Shown one piece after another: positions 24,417 to 34,133 of a stretch of DNA of 36,388 nt. The translations under genes were made by a program, and so were the position numbers. Each line of letters opens with the position of its first letter. Positions within the stretch are counted from its first letter, which is position 1. Origin of the DNA: an uncultured Proteiniphilum sp. (GTDB lineage: Bacteria; Bacteroidota; Bacteroidia; Bacteroidales; Dysgonomonadaceae); contig CAKMJT010000048.1 of assembly GCA_927407015.1 (NCBI GenBank), positions 1 to 36,388 of the forward strand. Reading direction: 5' to 3'. Under the pieces are notes generated by a model that was given only the letters and a program-made list of their open reading frames with translations, made no database searches and was not told the DNA's origin.

Positions 24417-25199
24417 ATGGAAAAAAATCTTTCGCTGCGTACCGTCAGCGTGATACGCTATATTGTACCCTTGCGGGAGGGCGGCTCACTGCCGGCACTG
24501 GCGGAGGCTGACGACGGCTTCAAATATGTGCTGAAATTCCGTGGTGCGGGCCATGGCACAAAGATGCTGGTGTCGGAGCTGCTGGGCGGGCTGATCGCCT
24601 CCCTGCTGGGGCTAAACATGCCTGAGCTGGTTTTTGCCACCCTCGATGAGGATTTCGGGCGTACCGAGGGAGATGAGGAGATCCAGGATCTGCTGAAGGG
24701 AAGCGAAGGGTTGAATCTTGGGCTGCATTACCTGTCGGGAGCAATTGCCTACAACCCTTCCGTGCAGATTGATCCTTTGCTGGCTTCTAAAATTGTCTGG
24801 CTCGATGCATTCACGACCAACATCGACCGTACGTTCAACAATACAAACCTGTTGTGGTGGCACCGTGAGTTGTGGATTATCGACAACGGCGCCTCGTTTT
24901 ATTTCCATCACTCGTGGAACGATTTCGAAAAGCATGCCCTCAATCCTTTTCCTCACATAAAAGATCATGTATTGCTGCCCCAGGCATCGATGCTCGATGA
25001 GGCGAACGATTTCGCGCAAGATATTCTTACGGATGATCTGCTGGAGGAGATCACCACGCTCATTCCCGATGAGTGGCTCATGTGGAACCATACTCAGGCG
25101 ACTCCCGGTGACATCCGAAGGGTCTATCTCGACTTTTTGAAAACGCGATTGCGGCACTCTCAAAACTTTCTAAATACCGCAAAAAATGCAAGAGGATAA
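24417..25199 (+). CDS. HipA-like kinase
   Basis: A 260-residue single-domain relative of the HipA Ser/Thr kinase, without the HipA N-terminal subdomain and without a HipB gene. Visible features: a nucleotide-loop region YVLKFRGAGHGTKMLVSELL, the catalytic loop DAFTTNIDRTFNNTN with Asp and Asn in kinase spacing, and the metal-binding DNG in LWIIDNGASFYF. The ATG at 24417 is chosen over 24375 because the promoter lies between them. The next gene, DUF3037, starts 14 bases before this stop. HipA-like/DUF3037 pairs recur in diverse bacteria, but their target and purpose are not established; a role as a toxin, in defence, or in stress control is conjecture. Confidence 0.8.
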   Translation: MEKNLSLRTVSVIRYIVPLREGGSLPALAEADDGFKYVLKFRGAGHGTKMLVSELLGGLIASLLGLNMPELVFATLDEDFGRTEGDEEIQDLLKGSEGLNLGLHYLSGAIAYNPSVQIDPLLASKIVWLDAFTTNIDRTFNNTNLLWWHRELWIIDNGASFYFHHSWNDFEKHALNPFPHIKDHVLLPQASMLDEANDFAQDILTDDLLEEITTLIPDEWLMWNHTQATPGDIRRVYLDFLKTRLRHSQNFLNTAKNARG

Positions 25200-25569
25200 A
25201 CTGTACCATTATGCCGTGATTCGACTGGTACCGAGGATTGAGCGGGAAGAGTTTTTTAATGTAGGGCTTATTTTCTTCTGTAAGAGAGAGCGTTATATAC
25301 GGTTTGAATATCATCTCTGCCCCGAAAAATTCAGGCTGATGCATTCGGAAGCGGCATATGAGGATGTGATTGAAAATCTTGAAACACACAAACAGATTGC
25401 CCTCGGCAATCTGAAATGCGGACCGATAGCACAATTGGATATTCCCGAACGGTTCCGCTGGCTGACAGCCACCCGCAGTTCCATCCTGCAGACCTCCCCC
25501 ACCCATCCGGGAAAAACAGCCGATCTGGATGCTACCTTCAACCGCCTCTTTGAAGAGTTGGTGAAATGA
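25186..25569 (+). CDS. DUF3037 protein, partner of the HipA-like kinase
   Basis: A 127-residue cytoplasmic protein starting with LYHYAVIRLVPRIEREEFFN, then VGLIFFCKRERYIRF, the conserved opening of DUF3037. The rest is helical with an arginine- and serine-containing RFRWLTATRSSILQTSP segment. It overlaps the kinase gene by 14 bases, indicating tight coupling and probably a complex. It is well placed to be a substrate, adaptor or antitoxin-like modulator; none of these has been shown. Complete at both ends. Confidence 0.8.
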   Translation: MQEDKLYHYAVIRLVPRIEREEFFNVGLIFFCKRERYIRFEYHLCPEKFRLMHSEAAYEDVIENLETHKQIALGNLKCGPIAQLDIPERFRWLTATRSSILQTSPTHPGKTADLDATFNRLFEELVK

Positions 25570-25605
25570 GAATAAATAGAGTCATGAATTAAGTAGGAAA
25601 TAAAA

Positions 25606-25674
25606 CCGCCAAGTTAGGGAATAGAAATCAGCCAAATTGGTGAACAAAAATCGGACAACTTGGAGCAGCAGGGG
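25606..25674. repeat. Three tandem degenerate 23-base units around CCAAxTTGG
   Basis: Units start at 25606, 25629 and 25652, each exactly 23 bases, with cores GCCAAGTTAGG, GCCAAATTGG and GACAACTTGG. By eye, units 1 and 2 agree at 17 of 23 positions and units 2 and 3 at 12 of 23. The array ends at the apparent GTG start of the ATPase gene. It may be iterated operator half-sites or a decayed repeat that replaced the gene's 5' end. Confidence 0.4.
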
Positions 25675-26885
25675 TGGTCTTGATTCAAGGTCCGAAATGG
25701 TGTGGGAAAACTACTACGGCAGAGCAACAGGCAAAAAGTGTGTTATATTTGGATGCGCCAAGGACGCGTCAGGCCAATTTACTGCTGGCCGAAACATATC
25801 CGGAAATTCTTTTTCAGGGAGATACACCCAGACTGATCGATGAATGGCAATTGGCCCCGAAATTATGGGATGCAGCACGATTTGAAGTAAGTCACAGACG
25901 ATTGCCGGGGCAATTTATTTTCACAGGATCAAGCGTTCCGCCAGACATGTCGGAATTAACCCATTCCGGAACTGGCAGGTTTGCTTGGCTGACAATGAGA
26001 CCTATGAGTTTGTGGGAATCCGGAGAGTCAAATGGAAGTGTCAGCTTGCATGCTTTGTTTCAAGGAAATATGACAGCAGCTATTGCACCTGATATATCTT
26101 TAAACGAATTAGCTTACCTGATATGTCGTGGTGGTTGGCCGGGCTCTCTCAGTTTAACCCCAAATGCTGCTTTACGACAGGCTATAAACTATACGGATGC
26201 AGTTGCTAACAGCGATATCTCCCTTGTAGACGATGTAAACAGAAGTCCTGAATTTACCAGAAGGTTGTTACGCTCTTACGCTCGCCATCAAGGACAACAA
26301 GTATCCACCAGTACAATATATAAAGACTTAGAGAATAACAAGAATGGAAGTATGAGTGAAGATACCATTGCCTCATATATCATAGCTCTTAAGAAAATAT
26401 TCCTCATTGAAGATATGCCGGCATGGAGTCCTAACCTCCGGTCTAAAACTGCCATACGTACCTCAAACACCCGTTATTTTGTAGACTCGTCAGTGGCGGC
26501 GGCCGCACTCGGACTTGGTCCCGAAGATTTAATCGCAGATTTGAATACTTTCGGTTTGCTTTTTGAAACCATGGCCATACGTGATCTTCGTGTGTATGCC
26601 GATGCACTTGACGGGCAAGTATATCACTATCGGGACAAGAACGGACTGGAGTGTGATACTGTGCTACATCTGCGCAATGGCAACTTTGGGCTGATAGAGG
26701 TAAAACTGGGTGGTGACAGTTTAATAGAGGCTGGCGCTAATACACTCAAGCAATTGGCTGATAAAATAGATACCACTAAAATGAAGTCCCCTTCATTTTT
26801 GATGGTTCTTACAGGGGTGGGTCAATATGCTTATCGTAGGGAAGATGGTGTTTATGTAGTACCTATAGGCTGCCTAAAAGATTAA
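25674..26885 (+). CDS. DUF4143 ATPase, probably N-terminally clipped
   Basis: An AAA-type ATPase with DUF4143, of a different subgroup from the one at 7856. The Walker A loop is IQGPKWCGKTTTAEQ, almost at the N-terminus; then VLYLDAPR, the Walker-B-type LIDEWQLAPKLWD, FIFTGSS, and a C-terminal nuclease-like core with ECDTVLHL and FGLIEVKLGG (D-x-E-x-K spacing). Relatives have about 20-25 residues ahead of the P-loop strand; here an in-frame stop at 25641 leaves only GTG at 25674 or rare codons. The gene may be damaged at its 5' end or use a poor start. Everything after Walker A is open to the stop (403 codons). Function unknown. Confidence 0.7.
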   Translation: MVLIQGPKWCGKTTTAEQQAKSVLYLDAPRTRQANLLLAETYPEILFQGDTPRLIDEWQLAPKLWDAARFEVSHRRLPGQFIFTGSSVPPDMSELTHSGTGRFAWLTMRPMSLWESGESNGSVSLHALFQGNMTAAIAPDISLNELAYLICRGGWPGSLSLTPNAALRQAINYTDAVANSDISLVDDVNRSPEFTRRLLRSYARHQGQQVSTSTIYKDLENNKNGSMSEDTIASYIIALKKIFLIEDMPAWSPNLRSKTAIRTSNTRYFVDSSVAAAALGLGPEDLIADLNTFGLLFETMAIRDLRVYADALDGQVYHYRDKNGLECDTVLHLRNGNFGLIEVKLGGDSLIEAGANTLKQLADKIDTTKMKSPSFLMVLTGVGQYAYRREDGVYVVPIGCLKD

Positions 26886-26895
26886 TAAAAGGTTT

Positions 26896-28050
26896 TTATC
26901 TTCCAAAGGCGATTTCTTTTATCGGTTTTACGCCAATACCCGGCAGGTCCGAAGCTATGATCTTCCCGTTTTCAAGCTTTGCTCCGTCGAAGCAGTCGTT
27001 CCCGATCAGCAGTGCACCATCGAGATCGGCAAAATCCATACCCGCGTAGAGCTGCGCCGCGGCCGAGATGCCACACGATGTTTCGGTCATGCATCCCATC
27101 ATCACCTTCATTCCCAGTGCCTGCGCCAGGTTGCGCATCTTCCAGGCTTCGTGCATGCCGGTACACTTCATCAGCTTGATATTGATTCCCGAGAAAACAC
27201 CTTTCAGATGCTCCACATCGGTGAGCCGCTGCACCGATTCATCGGCAAAAATGGGCAAGGGACTCTCGCCGGTCAGCCAGGCTATATGGTCGAGCTCCCT
27301 TTTCGGCATAGGCTGCTCCACCATCACAACCCCTTTCTCCTTCAGCCAGAAGATCATATCCAGTGCCTGCCACCGCTCTTTCCAGCCCTGGTTCGCATCC
27401 ACGGCCAGCGGCAGGTCGGTCACGGAGCGAATGGCTTCAATCATCCGCTTGTCATCGGGGCCGCCTACTTTCACTTTCAGTATATGAAAACGCCCCAGTG
27501 CTTCCCGTGTTTTCTCGCGAACCACCTCATCGCTGTCGATGCCGATGGTGAAGGTCGTGTCCGGCACATCGTGCTTATCCAGGCCATACATCCTATGCCA
27601 CGGTGCACCGATCATCTTTCCTGCCAGGTCGTGCAGGGCGATATCCACCGCTGCCTTGGCGGCAGTATTATTGATTGCGATACCATCGACATACGCCATG
27701 ATCTCTTCCAGGTGAACGGGGTCGGAGAAGGCGGAGAGATCCACCTTCTTCAGGAATTCGATCACCGATGCCTGCGTCTCTCCCAGGTAGGGGGGCAGCG
27801 ATGCCTCTCCGTATCCTTCCAGACCGTCGTACTCAATTCGGGTGAGCACTACGGGAGTAGTTTTGCGGGAAAAGCCGGAGATGGTGAAGGTATGGTTCAG
27901 TTGCAGGTCGTAGGGTGTCCAGGAGAGTTTCATCTTTGCAGTGCCGTTCATATGTTGTTTGGGTGTGGCATTCATCGAAAGAGAGGGCAGGGCCAGTGTG
28001 GCAGCAGCCATAGCCGTGCTCCTGATAAACTGACGTCGGTTCTGTTTCAT
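26896..28050 (-). CDS. L-Ala-D/L-Glu (dipeptide) epimerase, exported
   Basis: An enolase-superfamily enzyme that converts L-Ala-D-Glu from murein into L-Ala-L-Glu. Catalytic Lys192 and Lys194 are in LKVKVGG, metal ligands are Asp218 (VDANQGW), Glu245 (VEQPMP) and Asp270 (FADES), and the opposite-face Lys292 is in INIKLMK. A twin-arginine type N-terminus (NRRQFIRSTAMAAATLALP) suggests folded export by Tat, unlike the cytoplasmic E. coli enzyme YcjG. At 384 residues it is the family length plus the signal. It overlaps the NlpC/P60 gene by ATGA, so the peptidase that releases the dipeptide and the epimerase that processes it are coupled. Specificity for other dipeptides is possible. Confidence 0.88.
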   Translation of the reverse strand: MKQNRRQFIRSTAMAAATLALPSLSMNATPKQHMNGTAKMKLSWTPYDLQLNHTFTISGFSRKTTPVVLTRIEYDGLEGYGEASLPPYLGETQASVIEFLKKVDLSAFSDPVHLEEIMAYVDGIAINNTAAKAAVDIALHDLAGKMIGAPWHRMYGLDKHDVPDTTFTIGIDSDEVVREKTREALGRFHILKVKVGGPDDKRMIEAIRSVTDLPLAVDANQGWKERWQALDMIFWLKEKGVVMVEQPMPKRELDHIAWLTGESPLPIFADESVQRLTDVEHLKGVFSGINIKLMKCTGMHEAWKMRNLAQALGMKVMMGCMTETSCGISAAAQLYAGMDFADLDGALLIGNDCFDGAKLENGKIIASDLPGIGVKPIKEIAFGR

Positions 28051-29267
28051 TGTATTGCTGGGTTGATTGCCGGTTGACGGATGAAGGATGGTTGATAAAA
28101 CGGATGGTTGAACAACTCTTCCATGCCCTCACCGCTCCCCTCACCAATGATCCGCTTTGTGCGAAGGTAACGTTTCGTATTGAACGCGTCGTACAACGGG
28201 TCGGCAGGATCGAAACTGTTGATACGGATATAATCGGAGGCATGGATAAATCGCCGGTCACCGATATAAATCCCCACATGCACTACTCTTTCCTTCGGGT
28301 TCTCCACGGTCGCTTCCGTACCGAAGAACACCAGGTCACCCGGCAGGAGATCACGGAAGTCACCGGCCTCGTCGATCAACCTGCCATAGCGGACCTGCTG
28401 CGAGGCATCGCGGTCAAGGATGATCCCGTGCATAAAATAAACCTGCTTGGTGAACCCGCTGCAGTCCATCCCTTTGACAGAGGTTCCTCCCCAAAGGTAG
28501 GGTACGCCCAACAACTGTTTTGCAGTGAGCACGATGCTTTCCCCGGTCGGCTTGCTTTTTTTCTGCCAGTCGGCCACCTTCATGGCATCCGTTTTTTTCA
28601 GGTATGCCTCCCGTCCGTCGGGATACTGCACCTGATAAAAACCTCCTTTTGCCGATTGCAGCACCAGCATATCACCTGCCACCAGGTCGGTGACGGGCAG
28701 CGCCTTCTTGCCGGTATCGGCAAAAGAGCGGGTATGCAGGGAGGTGACGATCACCTTCGGCAGCTTCAGGTACTGCTGTCGCTGTGCATCCGTCATGGGC
28801 TCCACCGATCCGTTCATCCAGCCGATATACCGGTCGGGTGTCTGCACCCTTCGCCAGCCACCTTTCTGTTCCAGGATCCGCACCGGCATACCGAGCAGCG
28901 CCTGCGACACCAGTTCGGCACCGTAACGGGGTTCGGCACGGAGCGTACCCGCCGAATTGTAGATGATACCCCATATCTCATCACCGAGAGCCTTGTCAGG
29001 CAACAGCCGGATATGGTCATTCACCTGCGGCGATGAGGGCCGCACCTGCGCGAGAAGCTCCCCATACGCCTCCCTGCTGGTGGTTTCTCCACGCAGAACC
29101 AGCGTATCGTTTTGTCGGGAAGCGTCTATCTGAAACAACTCCACGCGGCCGTCCGGCGCATACTTTTCCTGTAACCCTGCAATTATCTGCTGTATATCAC
29201 TGTTTTGGGCCATACCCTGTAATGTTGAAAAGATCCATAAGAAAATGATGCCTGCTGCTTTTCCCAT
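28047..29267 (-). CDS. NlpC/P60 murein peptidase with SH3-like domains
   Basis: An exported cysteine peptidase, likely cutting gamma-D-Glu to diamino-acid bonds in peptidoglycan stem peptides. A signal peptide (MGKAAGIIFLWIFSTLQGMAQ) leads into a helical N-terminal part, two bacterial SH3-like regions (about residues 100-160 and 170-230) and the NlpC/P60 domain with Cys269 (GMDCSGF), His330 (VVHVGIYIG) and His342 (FIHASDY). The 406 residues match Bacteroidota gamma-D-glutamyl-diamino acid endopeptidases. The ATG at 29267 is chosen for the signal; an upstream in-frame start exists at 29306. Its stop overlaps the epimerase start. Confidence 0.9.
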   Translation of the reverse strand: MGKAAGIIFLWIFSTLQGMAQNSDIQQIIAGLQEKYAPDGRVELFQIDASRQNDTLVLRGETTSREAYGELLAQVRPSSPQVNDHIRLLPDKALGDEIWGIIYNSAGTLRAEPRYGAELVSQALLGMPVRILEQKGGWRRVQTPDRYIGWMNGSVEPMTDAQRQQYLKLPKVIVTSLHTRSFADTGKKALPVTDLVAGDMLVLQSAKGGFYQVQYPDGREAYLKKTDAMKVADWQKKSKPTGESIVLTAKQLLGVPYLWGGTSVKGMDCSGFTKQVYFMHGIILDRDASQQVRYGRLIDEAGDFRDLLPGDLVFFGTEATVENPKERVVHVGIYIGDRRFIHASDYIRINSFDPADPLYDAFNTKRYLRTKRIIGEGSGEGMEELFNHPFYQPSFIRQPAINPAIQ

Positions 29268-29325
29268 GCTTCCTGTCTGATGTTTAAAATTGGGCGAAAT
29301 ATACAATTTTTATTTGAATATCATT

Positions 29326-29808
29326 CTATTTGACCTGTTCTTCCGTTGCCCTACTTATCATCAGTCCGTATAGACCATTCAGGATCCTGTTTAAGATTGT
29401 GCAAAAAGCAATATCATGAATATCTTTGTTTGGTTTATCCAGTTCGAATTTCACGTTGTCAATTGTCAGATCATAGGTTAAAATTTTATCAGCAAGCCAC
29501 TTATCTTTTCCATAAAGGATAACTTCCCAAACGGCTGCAATTTCTTCATCTTTTTCAACCATGATTACATGATCAGCTAGCCGTTCAAATACGGCAGTTA
29601 AACTCACAATACCGCCACCAGCAAAAGGTTCAATTAATTCTGAAACTATCTTTTGTTCTTGTTTAAGCCATTTTCTTACTGTTGGTATAAGCCAAGTTTT
29701 TCCGCCTGGATAACGAAATGGACTTCGCTGTGGGACAGATGCAACATTTGTAACTGCTGGTCCGATGTTTTTTTCACCCATGTCAAAAATTGTAAGTTGA
29801 TTTTTCAT
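29326..29808 (-). pseudogene. D12-class adenine-specific DNA methyltransferase, C-terminally truncated
   Basis: The N-terminal part of a Dam/D12-type N6-adenine methyltransferase. It has FRYPGGKTWLIPTVRKWL and the SAM-binding EPFAGGGIVSLT, then VEKDEEIAAVW. The frame ends at 160 residues in sequence unlike the family (NGLYGLMISRATEEQVK), before any catalytic DPPY motif; full-length enzymes have about 270-300 residues. So the target-recognition and catalytic parts are missing. Its ATG overlaps the stop of the NotI-type gene (ATGA), marking a former restriction-modification operon. The region is AT-rich relative to its neighbours, as expected for imported DNA. It cannot be an active methylase as it stands. 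Confidence 0.78.
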
Positions 29809-30689
29809 TCTACTACAACATTTTCGAGGTTGTCAATATCGGACATGCCCGAGCGTTTTGCATCAAGTTTCTTTTGCAATAATTGAGCAAACTCTGTTAT
29901 AGAACCTGCTTCAAATTTAGCAATCTGTTCTAAAGCAATTGTAAACTTGGTATAAACTATCTTGGAAAGTTTAAGTTCTATTCGCTTTTCTTTCTTTATT
30001 GGAACTAAATCATAAAGAAAAAATGCAAAATCAGCTTCTTCTTTGCTAACTTCAGTCAAAGGAGGTAATGTATTATAAAATGAAGTTTGCAAAGCGACTG
30101 CCTGTTTTTTGTTCCACTGCCTTAGGATTGAACCTTTTGCTATTATTTGCGGAACAAGCCGTTTTCTGGATGACGAAAGATAGTCAGGCTTTGGATACTT
30201 AAATGCGTGAGTCCAACTAAATTTAGGGGTGGGGTCTTCTAAATAAGCTGAAAATGGTCCTGTTAAATTACCGGAAATGTAAACTGACTGGACTTCAAGT
30301 GAGCCAAAATCAAGTACCCGGCCTTTATCGTCATAGGCAACCAATACATAATCTATATTGCCAGCTGATTTTCCAAATTTGTCTTTAAGTCTTACTTCAC
30401 CTACGTGTGTCCACGTAGTCTTTTAATCAAAAATAAATGAAGCGGCATCACTGACAATTTCCCAATACTCTCTAAAACGGATTGGACAAATAATTACTGG
30501 TTTGTCCTTATGATTAAGACTACAAACACCTAAGGGAAATTCAATGCTATTTTTAGTGCAATTAGAAACGATATTGTTGAAAGGGCAAAGCTTATTTTCA
30601 CGGTATCGAACGGATCTTTCCGATTGATTGTCAATAGGAAATCCAAAAACCTCTGCCAATGGCTGATTAAAATTCTTAACTGTACTCAT
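29805..30689 (-). pseudogene. NotI-family restriction endonuclease interrupted by one stop codon
   Basis: From the ATG at 30689 the frame encodes FGFPIDNQSERSVRYRENKL, then four cysteines (LCPFNN, SNCTK, GVCSL, IICPIRFRE) like the iron-binding set of NotI, and FREYWEIVSDAASFIFD. A TAA at 30423-30425 interrupts it. The same frame then continues for 26 codons of clear family sequence (TTWTHVGEVRLKDKFGKSAG, NIDYVLVAYDDKG) before any new start, and on to 29805. The PD-(D/E)xK-type core is NID with LEVQSVYISG, matching the D, E and Q of NotI. One nonsense change explains everything. Recognition site is unknown. The truncated methylase follows directly. Confidence 0.8.
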
Positions 30690-30924
30690 GATCTGACAAA
30701 AATAGCTAAAATTTTTCACATATTGCCTGCCCCTCATTAAAATGAAGAAGTAATTTCGGGGTGTATATATTTCTGCATTCTAATTAATTGAATTTCCCGG
30801 CAGATTTTGAGTTTTACGCTAATAAATTCCGTCTCAGTCAAATAATTAGCAGATGAATAACGCAATGAATGTACGGAAAAATTAATGATGATGTCAACTT
30901 TTAGGATTTATCCTCTTTTTTATC

Positions 30925-30932
30925 TAAGTTTG
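30925..30932 (+). promoter_or_regulatory. -7 box for the PIMT gene
   Basis: TAAGTTTG matches TAnnTTTG and places the start near 30938, about 11 bases before the ATG at 30949. The -33 region is only T-rich. Confidence 0.45.
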
Positions 30933-30948
30933 TCTGATAAATCAATGA

Positions 30949-31719
30949 ATGGCAACGATGAGAACAAGTAGAAGAGAAATCCTGTTATTGTTCTTCGTGA
31001 CGCTTTACTGCGTCCTGACTGTAAACTGCACATCACCGACAGTGAACAAACAAAAAGAAAAAACGGATACTCCCATGGCTGATAGCTCTCAACACAAAAA
31101 CGTAAAAGCGGAGGAACTTGCCAAAGATCTGAAACGAAAAGGGATAAGGGACGAACGCGTGCTGGCGGCCATTGCAAAAATACCCAGGGAACAATTCGTG
31201 GATAAGAGCATGGCCGAATACGCTTATCTCGACCGGCCGCTGCCCATCGAAGAGGGACAGACCATCTCACAGCCCTACACCGTTGCCTTCCAGACGGAGC
31301 TTTTGCAACTGAAGCCGGGTGAGAAGGTGCTTGAGATCGGGACTGGCAGCGGCTATCAGGCAGCCGTGCTCTGTGAGATGGAAGCTGAGGTATACAGCAT
31401 TGAACGGTATCAGGAATTGTATCTCCTGGCAAAAGAGAGACTCCGCAGGCTGGGTTATACCCCGCAGCTCTTTTTCGGCGATGGCTACGAAGGATTACCC
31501 GGACTGGCTCCTTTCGACAAGATCCTGATTACGGCGGCACCGGAAGAGATACCGGAGAAACTAAAGGAGCAGCTCCGCATCGGCGGGTGGATGGTCCTCC
31601 CCCTGGGCGGACGGCAGGGGCAGAAGATGACCGTGGTCAAACGCACGGGTGAGGACAGATACAGCCGGACCACTCATGGTGACTTTATCTTTGTCCCCAT
31701 GCAAGAAGGGACCCAATAA
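30949..31719 (+). CDS. pcm: Protein-L-isoaspartate O-methyltransferase with an export signal
   Basis: Methylates isoaspartyl residues in aged proteins to start their repair. The methyltransferase domain (about residues 55-256) has the family's PREQFVDKS, DRPLPIEEGQTISQP, motif I VLEIGTGSGYQAAVL, and late motif LPLGGRQGQKM. Unusually, the N-terminus is a basic, hydrophobic signal (RREILLLFFVTLYCVLTVNC) ending in a cysteine, then a Ser/Lys/Thr-rich linker of about 30 residues. This suggests a lipoprotein or at least envelope location, although the residue before the cysteine is Asn, which is not ideal. Cytosolic PIMTs have about 210 residues, so the extra 45 are the signal and linker. A start at 30958 is also possible. 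A terminator overlaps the stop codon. Confidence 0.88.
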   Translation: MATMRTSRREILLLFFVTLYCVLTVNCTSPTVNKQKEKTDTPMADSSQHKNVKAEELAKDLKRKGIRDERVLAAIAKIPREQFVDKSMAEYAYLDRPLPIEEGQTISQPYTVAFQTELLQLKPGEKVLEIGTGSGYQAAVLCEMEAEVYSIERYQELYLLAKERLRRLGYTPQLFFGDGYEGLPGLAPFDKILITAAPEEIPEKLKEQLRIGGWMVLPLGGRQGQKMTVVKRTGEDRYSRTTHGDFIFVPMQEGTQ

Positions 31720-31731
31720 CGGTCCCTTCTT
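31703..31731 (+). terminator. Intrinsic terminator overlapping the pcm stop codon
   Basis: AAGAAGGGACC (31703-31713) pairs perfectly with GGTCCCTTCTT (31721-31731); the 7-base loop contains the pcm stop TAA. The sequence then runs TTCTCATAT. The stem is 11 base pairs. It separates pcm from the convergent guaB gene. Confidence 0.8.
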
Positions 31732-31757
31732 TCTCATATAGCTGCTCCTTTGTGAAC

Positions 31758-33254
<1,497 letters not shown>

Positions 33255-33264
33255 TTATTGCATG

Positions 33265-33272
33265 CAAAAGTA
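33265..33272 (-). promoter_or_regulatory. -7 box for guaB
   Basis: TACTTTTG on the minus strand matches TAnnTTTG, about 28 bases before the guaB ATG. No clear -33 partner. Confidence 0.5.
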
Positions 33273-33420
33273 GGCATTTTTTTGCGATAAATGGTGCTGA
33301 TGTATGTTAATTTTATTATTTTGAGTAGTATAGCCACGCTGGAAATGGATCTCCCGCAGTTATAAAAACTTTCGATAGAACATACTGCCCTGTTTGTTTC
33401 GTTCTGAGTGATGAAAAGGT

Positions 33421-33428
33421 TACCTTTG
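33421..33428 (+). promoter_or_regulatory. -7 box for the peroxiredoxin gene
   Basis: TACCTTTG matches TAnnTTTG; TTTC at 33397-33400 is 20 bases upstream. The start would be near 33435, about 27 bases before the ATG at 33462. This favours that ATG over the upstream in-frame ATG at 33408. Confidence 0.5.
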
Positions 33429-33461
33429 TCCCTCGATACGATAACAATTAAATATATTATT

Positions 33462-34094
33462 ATGTCAGTATTAGTAGGTAAAAGAGCACCGGTCTTCCGG
33501 ACGCATGCCGTTGTGAACGGTTCAGAAATAGTAGACAATTTCTCTCTTGAAGATTATATCGGTAAAAAGTATGTAGTATTCTTCTTCTATCCCGCGGACT
33601 TCACCTTCGTTTGTCCCACCGAGCTAATAGCCTTTCAGCAGAAGCTGAAAGAGTTCGAAGAAAGAGACACTGTGGTAGTGGGAGCCTCAACCGACTCTGC
33701 CGTATCGCACTGGAAATGGCTGCAGACAGCGAAAAATGATGGAGGCATCCAGGGTGTCACCTATCCGATCGTTGCCGATCATGCATTAACAATCTCCATG
33801 GCATATGATGTGCTGGCAGGAGCTTACACCTCTGACGAGGCAGGCAATGTGGTGTTCAAAGGTTCACCTGAGGCTTACCGGGGCTTGTTCCTGATCGACA
33901 AGAGCGGCATCGTTCGCCACCAGGTGGTCAACGACATGCCGCTGGGCAGAAGCGTGGATGAAGCACTGCGTGTGGTCGACGCGCTGCAGTTCACCGAAGC
34001 GTACGGTGAAGTTTGTCCTGCCGACTGGCACAAGGGCGACAAGGGACTCTCCGCCACCCAGGAAGGGATTGCCGAATACCTGTCCGAGCAATAA
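33462..34094 (+). CDS. 2-Cys peroxiredoxin
   Basis: A cytosolic thiol peroxidase reducing hydrogen peroxide and alkyl hydroperoxides. The peroxidatic Cys51 lies in YPADFTFVCPTE, with the catalytic Thr48 and an Arg later in the fold. The resolving Cys185 is in GEVCPADW, so it is a typical (Prx1/AhpC-like) 2-Cys enzyme. The family's GLFLIDKSGIVRHQVVNDMP and GRSVDEALRVVDALQF are present. It has 210 residues from the ATG at 33462, which starts MSVLVGKRAPVF. No reductase (ahpF) is adjacent. It is a single gene ending in a hairpin-rich 3' region. OxyR control is plausible but no binding site was identified. Confidence 0.93.
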   Translation: MSVLVGKRAPVFRTHAVVNGSEIVDNFSLEDYIGKKYVVFFFYPADFTFVCPTELIAFQQKLKEFEERDTVVVGASTDSAVSHWKWLQTAKNDGGIQGVTYPIVADHALTISMAYDVLAGAYTSDEAGNVVFKGSPEAYRGLFLIDKSGIVRHQVVNDMPLGRSVDEALRVVDALQFTEAYGEVCPADWHKGDKGLSATQEGIAEYLSEQ

Positions 34095-34133
34095 ATCTAT
34101 GATTAACTATTTTTTTAAAAAACCATTTTGGGT

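Noticed and set aside
27151..28077. Plus-strand open frame of 308 codons
   Set aside because: It is the exact antisense of the dipeptide epimerase; its translation has no family features, while the minus strand has every catalytic residue.
28050..29036. Plus-strand open frame of 328 codons
   Set aside because: Antisense shadow of the NlpC/P60 gene in GC-rich DNA.
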